A DNA stretch of 60,726 bases from a virus, in the IMG/VR virus record IMGVR_UViG_3300045131_000496, positions 1 to 60,726 of that record. One strand, 5' to 3'. Below are positions 55,469 through 60,726 of the stretch, one piece after another (the stretch's first letter is position 1; every line of letters starts with the position of its first letter). A program made the translations under genes and the position numbers. The notes beneath the pieces are model-generated. The model was not told the DNA's origin. It worked only from the letters and a program-made list of their open reading frames with translations, and did no database searches.

Positions 55469-55738
55469 TCACAATACACGAGCTTTTAATACACCGTACT
55501 TACGGAAACGTACACGGTTTACCTTATCGCCTTTTGCAGGGCTGGAAGTATAGCGTTCAAAAGCACCAAAGTCTTTTACTTTAACTCGCTTACCTGCAGC
55601 AATATTATCAGCAATAATCTTGAAGGTATCAGTAACCAAACCTACTGCTTGCTTCTTAGTCATTAAAGCATTACGTTTTTGTAGTTCCTCAGCTAACATT
55701 TTTACGTTAACAATTTCTACATTAGTTGTATTATCCAT
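55469..55738 (-). CDS. HU/IHF-like DNA-binding protein, 89 aa
   Basis: Start at ATG 55738 after AAGGAAA; the longer frame to 55870 overlaps rIIB and runs through the terminator, so it is rejected. Pattern: helical start ('MLAEELQKRNALMTKKQAVGLVTDTFKIIADNIAAGKRVKVKDFGAFERY') with the HU core 'VxxFGxFE' and a shorter beta arm ending 'VRFRKYGVLKARVL'. HU-like proteins bend DNA and could shape replication or packaging complexes. Length fits the family (~90). The proline at the tip of the arm is not evident, so bending ability may differ. Confidence 0.75.
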   Translation of the reverse strand: MDNTTNVEIVNVKMLAEELQKRNALMTKKQAVGLVTDTFKIIADNIAAGKRVKVKDFGAFERYTSSPAKGDKVNRVRFRKYGVLKARVL

Positions 55739-55761
55739 TCTATTTCCTTTTAGGTTAGAGT

Positions 55762-55794
55762 AAAAACAAACCCGCAGAACATAAGAACTGCGGG
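55762..55794 (-). terminator. Intrinsic terminator downstream of rIIB
   Basis: On the - strand CCCGCAG pairs with CTGCGGG (seven GC-rich pairs, 10-base loop; 55771-55794), followed by TTTGTTTTT (55762-55770). It stands between the rIIB-like gene and the HU-like gene and should end the rIIA-rIIB transcript at least in part. Confidence 0.85.
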
Positions 55795-55802
55795 GTGGTA
55801 CA

Positions 55803-56870
55803 TTAACAAAGTGTATTTTTCTTAACTTTGTATTGTGTTTGGTGTTGTGTGAAGATGCCAAGCTCTTCATAGTTAAGGTTGCCTAGTACCCATGCACCAT
55901 TATCGTCTTTGACTGCAAATAAAAACACATCATCTAGCGAGCAATAAGCAAGACGTGCTTTACGGTTCGTCTCAGTTCTCGCTACTTGCAACATGTTTTC
56001 TTCATTACGGTATAGATAGTCAATTACATCTTCAACAGATTGTAATTTAATCTTACTAGATACATCTTTCATTACAGCAGTTCCTTTTAGTTCTTTATCA
56101 CGTTCTACTTCACGTAGGATTAGGTATTTACAAGCACGACCTTTCATGTCTCTGTAATCATTAGGAATAGACACTACGTCCGTAGGATTAATTTTAACTA
56201 GTACAGTCTTATTACTGACAGCACTTGCGTAACTATCTAGGTAGTCCCATGCAGCAAAGTGTAAACCTTTAGCACATGTCTTATTAGGATCTTTTTCGCA
56301 GTAGAAACGCTCTTCTTCAACTACTTTACCAGGACTGTTATCCATAGTGCCTGAGTAGATGTCTTTAAAGTCACTACGAACTCGCTTATAGGCTAAGAAA
56401 TCACCATCCTCTGCAAGAGTCATACCACAAGCTTGGATAAACCCAAATAGCTGTGAGTGTACGTCCTTATCAGGATTATCTGCTAGTTTACCTAGGAACT
56501 TGCTGAATGGCGTAATGTCACCGTTATCGTCTGCTACCCGTAAAATCTCAAAACGTAAATCGTTAGGGATATTAAACTCATAGCCATTCACTGTAAACTG
56601 TACAGCACTATTATCAGGGTCTACTACAATTTTGTAGTTTTTATCGATATGTTTAAGTGTTACCTCTGCACCATCTGCAATTTGTCGTAGACGTGCTGCA
56701 GGTGACATCAAGCTTAAGATAGTGTCAATATCTTGTGAGCCTTGATGGATTACCAAATCTACAACCTTACCGAAGTAAGGGTGTGATGATTCGATCATAT
56801 TAGGACTGCCGTCTAAACCCATAACAGTTAGGGAGTTGCCAGTATATAGATAAGTTAATGGAGTAGTCAT
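55803..56870 (-). CDS. rIIB-like protein, 355 aa
   Basis: The middle region 'MTLAEDGDFLAYKRVRSDFKDIYSGTMDNSPGK' (core EDGxFLAYKxVRxDFxDIxSGxxDNSxGxxV), followed by 'CAKGLHFAAWDYLDSY' and 'VLVKINPTDVVSIPNDY...KGRACKY', is the conserved body of rIIB-like proteins found in T4-like and N4-like phages. In T4, rIIB works with rIIA in lysis inhibition and exclusion phenotypes; its biochemical role is unknown. The start overlaps the rIIA stop (ATGA, 56867-56870). The gene is followed by a strong terminator, so rIIA and rIIB form one unit with upstream genes. Confidence 0.8.
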   Translation of the reverse strand: MTTPLTYLYTGNSLTVMGLDGSPNMIESSHPYFGKVVDLVIHQGSQDIDTILSLMSPAARLRQIADGAEVTLKHIDKNYKIVVDPDNSAVQFTVNGYEFNIPNDLRFEILRVADDNGDITPFSKFLGKLADNPDKDVHSQLFGFIQACGMTLAEDGDFLAYKRVRSDFKDIYSGTMDNSPGKVVEEERFYCEKDPNKTCAKGLHFAAWDYLDSYASAVSNKTVLVKINPTDVVSIPNDYRDMKGRACKYLILREVERDKELKGTAVMKDVSSKIKLQSVEDVIDYLYRNEENMLQVARTETNRKARLAYCSLDDVFLFAVKDDNGAWVLGNLNYEELGIFTQHQTQYKVKKNTLC

Positions 56871-59482
56871 TGTTGGTTTCCTTTTTGGATGAATAATTTA
56901 ACTGCTGCGGCTAGATTAGCTTGCAACGTAGGTAGTAGTTCTAATTTTTCTAGGATAGGTGAAACTTTAGTAGCACTGAATGCACTCAGCACAGTACGTA
57001 GAGTTTCATTGTCCTCAATCTCTTGTTTAGTGATAGTAATACCGATAGAAGTCATGTAGTCTTTGTAACTAGTTGAGAAGTACTTTTTAAGTACATCTTC
57101 TGACTGACGTAAGTCTTGGTAATAAGCGATGTTACCAGACCAGCCATCACGATATTCAGAAATATATGATAAGTTATGAGTATCATCCTTATAAAGCTTT
57201 AACACTTCTTGTGCTTCAGGTGACAATACCTTAAGCCCTAGTTGGTACACAGCATCGTAGTGCCCAGTCAATATTATAGCTTGGCGAAGAGCAGTAACAA
57301 GTAAGTATAGTTCTGCATATGGTGCATATTCCTCACGAGTATATTTATTAATTTGATACTCAGGCTTCTCTGCACCATAGGCTTCACAGATAACTACTTT
57401 GTCACCTTTACTCTCTACGAATTTAGAAAAACGTGAAGTACGCTTTTCAGAGCTGCGTGTAAGTACTAGAACACAAACATTTTCTTGAGGTTTAACTACT
57501 TTCATCCCTTTAAGAATATGCAACGGATTGTATCCACTTTTAGCATCATCTGCTGAATGGAAGATATAGTACTTATCGTAATCAGACTCATAAAAGTCAC
57601 TAGATGTAGCATACTTACTAGTAGTTTCATCACCTGCAATATCATAGATATCGCCTATTACAGTTTCAGAGGCTGGAGTACTGGTTGTTTTACCTTTACT
57701 GCCAGCTACTTTAGTTGTACTTTGGGTTTTAGGAATCAACTTACGAATTGCTTTGACATCTTCAGTAGTTACACTAGGTAATACAACTGAACCTGCATAG
57801 TTAATTGCCCACTCTGTAGTAGAGTTGTACTCTTCTACTACTAGCACTTTATGAATATCTGCAGTGCTATAAGGAACATCCCCATAAACTTCCGCCTTCT
57901 CTAAAGCATTTAGATAAGATGCAAAAGTGTTAGCACAGACATCTTTTACAATATGCTTATGATCAAACATATCACTATACGTCAAGTTACCTTGGTATGT
58001 TCTAGCCTTATAACTACCTTTACTATAGTAGATCTCACGGTAACGAGCTTTTAAGTGATCTTCAAAACGAACAGCAGTAATCATAGCCAGGTAACGAGCT
58101 TTTAAGTGATCTTCAAAACGAACAGCAGTAATCATAGCCAAACGTCTATGCTCGTTTATATCCCTATCAAACATTTGCTTAATTACGTAATCAGCATCTA
58201 CGGAGTCTGGTTGTCCAAGTAGCGACCTCAAAGACGTTAAATACTGCACTAGATTAGTGGTACGTTCGGCATCAACAAATGTTTTAATAACATCATCATT
58301 AGATTTAGGATATTGTTCATAATCCTGTACTCGATATACGATACTATTAATCAACATATTTAGTACACCTAGGTTAGGTGTTGTGTCTAGTTTATCGTTA
58401 AACTTCACTAAAAAGTCTGCAAAAGTATTATTATCATTAACCATAGCAATAACGTCTTTAACATGGCTTGTAATAGCCTCACAATTTTGTGTTAAGCTGT
58501 TAGACAAATACGTTAGGTACTCTTTCAAACCTTTCAAGATAACCTGCAAGTTATTGGCATTATCAATAACTGTCTCTCTAGACGGAGCTAGTTTAATGCT
58601 TCCAGTACTAAATAGTAGCGAAACATTGATGGTTTGTCTAGATCTGCTAGTTAGCTGTACTAGTGTACTATTAAACAAGTCATTAAGCTCTTTGTCTGAT
58701 GCTAAAGCATTGTCAATCTTTTTGCTTAACGCTGTTGGTACAGTATATGCAAAATCACCAATAACTAGCTTATTGATAATGTTAAGACGATCATCGCTAT
58801 AGTAGACAGACTTAGTAACTACATCACCATTAGGTACTCCAGCAGTACGTACAAAAGTGTTAATACGAATAGGGTTATCAACACCTGTAAACTTAGGAGT
58901 AACTTCCCAGTATGTAAATAGATCAGAACTAGCCTCAGTAATTAAACGACTAATAACGTCTGAATCCGATACAGGGATACGGATAGTAGTACCACTAGGT
59001 TCAGTAGTCTCTTCTGAGCCTACAATAGAGTAGTCAGGTTTGCCTTCATCTAGGTAAGAGATAATTGTAGTCTTTACACCATTTTTTACTGAAATAGTAG
59101 TGAATGATTCTGCGATAGAAAACGGGCTCTTAGATCCAATACCGAAACCACCAATGAACTCATTAGAGGTACGTTTAGAAGAACTGAAGAAGTTTGTGTA
59201 AAGGCTTACTATATCTGCTTTGCTCATACCGATACCGCAGTCACTAATGACAAGGTAAGGATCGAATGAGCTAGGTAATTTAATAGTGACAGGAATGTGA
59301 GCAGTACCGTTAGCTCGTTGGCTATCTAAAGCATTAGCCGCTGCTTCACGTAGTACTGCACGTTCTTTGTTAGTGTATAGTGAACTAGATAAGATCTCGA
59401 AGCTTACTTCTGATACTTCCATACCATACTGTTGAGATGCTCCGATAGTGTTAACTGCACTTGAAGATTGTTCTAAAATCAT
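56867..59482 (-). CDS. rIIA-like GHKL ATPase, 871 aa
   Basis: The N-terminal ~180 residues are a GHKL ATP-binding fold. N-box 'REAAANALD' (45-53), G1 'DCGIGM' (D81-M86) and G2 'GGFGIGSKSPF' (about 107-117), where ATP and Mg would bind. This is the typical start of rIIA-like proteins of T4- and N4-like phages, membrane-associated partners of rIIB. A direct in-frame duplication of 17 residues (LAMITAVRFEDHLKARY) occurs at about 448-482 and is an exact 51-bp tandem repeat in DNA. The gene overlaps its neighbours on both sides (ATGA), so it is part of a coupled operon. Confidence 0.82.
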   Translation of the reverse strand: MILEQSSSAVNTIGASQQYGMEVSEVSFEILSSSLYTNKERAVLREAAANALDSQRANGTAHIPVTIKLPSSFDPYLVISDCGIGMSKADIVSLYTNFFSSSKRTSNEFIGGFGIGSKSPFSIAESFTTISVKNGVKTTIISYLDEGKPDYSIVGSEETTEPSGTTIRIPVSDSDVISRLITEASSDLFTYWEVTPKFTGVDNPIRINTFVRTAGVPNGDVVTKSVYYSDDRLNIINKLVIGDFAYTVPTALSKKIDNALASDKELNDLFNSTLVQLTSRSRQTINVSLLFSTGSIKLAPSRETVIDNANNLQVILKGLKEYLTYLSNSLTQNCEAITSHVKDVIAMVNDNNTFADFLVKFNDKLDTTPNLGVLNMLINSIVYRVQDYEQYPKSNDDVIKTFVDAERTTNLVQYLTSLRSLLGQPDSVDADYVIKQMFDRDINEHRRLAMITAVRFEDHLKARYLAMITAVRFEDHLKARYREIYYSKGSYKARTYQGNLTYSDMFDHKHIVKDVCANTFASYLNALEKAEVYGDVPYSTADIHKVLVVEEYNSTTEWAINYAGSVVLPSVTTEDVKAIRKLIPKTQSTTKVAGSKGKTTSTPASETVIGDIYDIAGDETTSKYATSSDFYESDYDKYYIFHSADDAKSGYNPLHILKGMKVVKPQENVCVLVLTRSSEKRTSRFSKFVESKGDKVVICEAYGAEKPEYQINKYTREEYAPYAELYLLVTALRQAIILTGHYDAVYQLGLKVLSPEAQEVLKLYKDDTHNLSYISEYRDGWSGNIAYYQDLRQSEDVLKKYFSTSYKDYMTSIGITITKQEIEDNETLRTVLSAFSATKVSPILEKLELLPTLQANLAAAVKLFIQKGNQQ
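58039..58140. repeat. Perfect 51-bp tandem duplication inside rIIA
   Basis: A 51-base unit beginning GGTAACGAGC and ending ATCATAGCCA (+ strand) occurs twice with no difference: 58039-58089 and 58090-58140. It adds 17 residues in frame. Perfect identity indicates a very recent duplication or an assembly error. Confidence 0.95.
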
Positions 59483-59868
59483 TTTGTTGCTCCAATAGGG
59501 CGTTTATTAATTTCTGTTTTTGAGGAAATGGTTATTTCAATATTTTTAGGTAGTAGTTCTTTATCAATGATTTCATATAAATCTTGAGCAACTAAGTTGT
59601 CTTGTTGCTTGAATATATCCCTAAAATACCTAACAGCTTCATGCTTTTTAGGTAGTATTTTTACTTCTGTAGTGGTATATGTTTCAATAACATTACCATC
59701 AGATGTATCTACTGTTTCTGAATTTGTATCTGTTCTATCTGTACTTAGATCAGCAAGCATTGCTTCATACAGTCTTCTAGCTGTATCTTGAGACTTTCTA
59801 AAGACTTCTGCTTGTGATTTAAGTAATTCCAGATGATCAGTGTTGAATGAAGTATACTGATTTGACAT
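59479..59868 (-). CDS. Uncharacterised protein, 129 aa
   Basis: The ATG at 59868 lies 32 bases inside the end of the GP88-like gene and the stop overlaps the rIIA start (ATGA). It has a helical N-terminal half ('DHLELLKSQAEVFRKSQDTARRLYEAML'), a disordered Thr/Asp-rich middle and a C-terminal domain ('EAVRYFRDIFKQQDNLVAQDLYEIIDKEL'). I do not recognise it. Its overlap with rIIA suggests production in a fixed ratio with it. Confidence 0.55.
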   Translation of the reverse strand: MSNQYTSFNTDHLELLKSQAEVFRKSQDTARRLYEAMLADLSTDRTDTNSETVDTSDGNVIETYTTTEVKILPKKHEAVRYFRDIFKQQDNLVAQDLYEIIDKELLPKNIEITISSKTEINKRPIGATK

Positions 59869-60403
59869 CTGCTTGTCCTTTAGTCATACAATGAGTACAA
59901 TCAAAACCGCACTTTACATGTGAACCTTTTACATGAGGACATATAAAGGCGTTAGGAGGTGCTTTCTCTCTTGTACCGTAGTTTAACCTACCAAAGTGAA
60001 AAGAATTGATTAAAACAAAGTTAGGTAGTTTACCTATCTCTGTAAAATCTAGTTCTTTAATTCTCTTTGTATAGGCGTAAAAAGTAATTTCTGGAAAAGT
60101 TGAAACAATCCTATACCAGCTTTTTATATATTCGTTGTTATAGAACTCGCCTGCAGAAGCATGGATTCTAACGTATTTAAAAGGTCGCCTAAAGGACTTT
60201 AACTCTTTTTTGATACGTGATACAAAGTCAGGCTGTAAAGTCGCTTCATAACGTTTTTGCTGTGCTACAAGGATGCTAGGCCATATCCTATATGCTTTAT
60301 GGCTATAACATCCTGAGCAGGTTCTACCGCATATCTCTTGAGATGCAGGTATGTTAAACACAGGGAAATCTAGTTTAGCGTTTCCCCATTGTAAAAGTTT
60401 CAT
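59837..60403 (-). CDS. GP88-like Cys-rich protein, radical-SAM-like motif, 188 aa
   Basis: C25-x3-C29-x2-C32 ('ICGRTCSGCYSHKAYR') is the CX3CX2C arrangement of radical SAM iron-sulphur sites, here in a short phage protein resembling the GP88 family (conserved 'FNIPxxxxxC', 'RIHASGxF'-like 'RIHASAGEFYNNEYIKSW', and 'FYAYTKR'). A second cluster, C155, C165, C169, C172 (again CX3CX2C), closes the protein. It is shorter than a full radical SAM barrel. It might bind one or two Fe-S clusters or zinc; substrate unknown. It lies upstream of the rII genes and overlaps the next gene by 32 bases. Confidence 0.6.
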   Translation of the reverse strand: MKLLQWGNAKLDFPVFNIPASQEICGRTCSGCYSHKAYRIWPSILVAQQKRYEATLQPDFVSRIKKELKSFRRPFKYVRIHASAGEFYNNEYIKSWYRIVSTFPEITFYAYTKRIKELDFTEIGKLPNFVLINSFHFGRLNYGTREKAPPNAFICPHVKGSHVKCGFDCTHCMTKGQADVKSVYFIQH

Positions 60404-60419
60404 AAATAATAAGATCCCT

Positions 60420-60644
60420 CTAAAAAGAATGGGTAGTAGTGAGATCTACTTCATCTAGGTATACTTGTAACCTACCTAGTAAACCATCATGGATAGAGTT
60501 TAGATGGTCTATAGCTTCATCCGTCCATTGCACTTGACCGTTAATACGATCTAGCTCTTTTTGGTAACTGCGATAGGTTGATACCCAATCAGTTAATACT
60601 GTACCTAGTATATGAGGTATAGCTGTTTTAGGTAGTTTACTCAT
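60420..60644 (-). CDS. Small helical protein, 74 aa
   Basis: The ATG at 60644 overlaps the end of the preceding gene (the last codons GAT GAG TAA). Two predicted helices ('ILGTVLTDWVSTYRSYQKELDRINGQ' and 'AIDHLNSIHDGLLGRLQVYLDEVD') suggest a small helical hairpin. No family recognised, no membrane segment. It belongs to the same leftward operon as the GP88-like and rII genes. Confidence 0.5.
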   Translation of the reverse strand: MSKLPKTAIPHILGTVLTDWVSTYRSYQKELDRINGQVQWTDEAIDHLNSIHDGLLGRLQVYLDEVDLTTTHSF

Positions 60645-60726
60645 CTAGTTTGTCCATAACTTGTTGTACTTCCTCTAAGGTTGCGTTGTTGGGTAGTCTT
60701 AGCATTGATTGCCTAATTAGCAAATC
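60637..60726 (-). CDS. 3' end of a gene cut by the window edge, at least 29 aa
   Basis: An open - strand frame enters from the right edge and stops with TAA at 60637-60639, overlapping the start of the 74-aa gene. The visible residues (DLLIRQSMLRLPNNATLEEV, then QQVMDKLDE) form a short helix. Too little is visible to name it. It shows that the leftward operon continues beyond the window. Confidence 0.5.
   Translation of the reverse strand, partial: DLLIRQSMLRLPNNATLEEVQQVMDKLDE

Noticed and set aside
55739-55870. Longer N-terminus for the HU-like protein
   Set aside because: It would run through a strong intrinsic terminator and overlap rIIB out of frame; the ATG at 55738 has AAGGAAA and gives the family's normal length.
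1-60726. tRNA genes, insertion sequences, integrase or attachment sites
   Set aside because: None seen: no cloverleaf-like segments in the short gaps, no transposase or recombinase motif, no long flanking direct repeats.

Overview
This window is a large part of an AT-rich, lytic, N4-like tailed phage genome (a podovirus of, or distantly related to, the Schitoviridae) that infects a Gram-negative host. Three things support this: an N4 gp56-type major capsid protein downstream of a podovirus portal, a giant virion protein that carries all four sequence motifs of a T7/N4-type single-subunit RNA polymerase, and an rIIA/rIIB plus ribonucleotide reductase block of the kind found in N4 relatives. 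I see no tRNA, insertion sequence, integrase or CRISPR array. Gene density is very high: no gap exceeds about 150 bases, and many start and stop codons overlap (ATGA, TAATG or 14-base overlaps).

Layout, + strand (1-49371). Positions 1-10863 hold an adaptor-like protein (cut by the window edge), a Ser/Thr-rich repeat protein, small structural proteins, a strongly expressed Ala-rich coiled-coil fibre gene set apart by its own terminator, and several tail-fibre pieces including a triple LamG-like fibre. Positions 10864-16444 hold an Ala-rich helical protein, then a lysis cluster: M15-type endolysin, holin-like protein, a membrane-bound PAS protein resembling the aerotaxis sensor Aer, and a 34-residue membrane peptide. 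A second, three-TM holin-like gene follows. Positions 16505-22154 are the head module (portal, small Q-rich proteins, scaffold-like protein, major capsid protein). Positions 22272-29861 hold small structural proteins, a J-like fibre ending in an S74 self-cleaving chaperone, and a membrane-rich virion protein. Positions 29910-49371 encode the proteins expected to be packaged and ejected with the DNA: a T7 gp14-like protein, a 1212-residue protein, a transglycosylase-like protein, and the virion RNA polymerase (vRNAP), here spread over three consecutive polypeptides of 2741, 641 and 1378 residues.

Layout, - strand (60726-49351). Running leftward and converging with the late genes: a small protein, a GP88-like Cys-rich protein with two CX3CX2C motifs, a small protein, rIIA, rIIB, terminator, an HU-like protein, a RusA-like resolvase, NrdB carrying an N-terminal ATP-cone, NrdA with an intein, terminator, several small nucleotide-metabolism or unknown genes including a MazG-like protein, and two tiny membrane proteins at the convergence point.

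How the genes appear to work together: the - strand block supplies deoxynucleotides and DNA-processing functions before or during replication, and the + strand block builds the virion and lyses the cell. The most unusual signals are these. (1) The split vRNAP polypeptides are almost free of cysteine, except for one cysteine placed within four residues of each end that faces a chain junction. (2) An Aer-like sensor is translationally coupled to lysis genes. (3) A long hairpin hides the endolysin ribosome binding site and appears to have a promoter embedded in its 5' arm. (4) The ATP-cone has moved from the large to the small ribonucleotide reductase subunit. (5) rIIA contains a perfect 51-bp tandem duplication. 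All family assignments are from reading the sequence; no database search was run.
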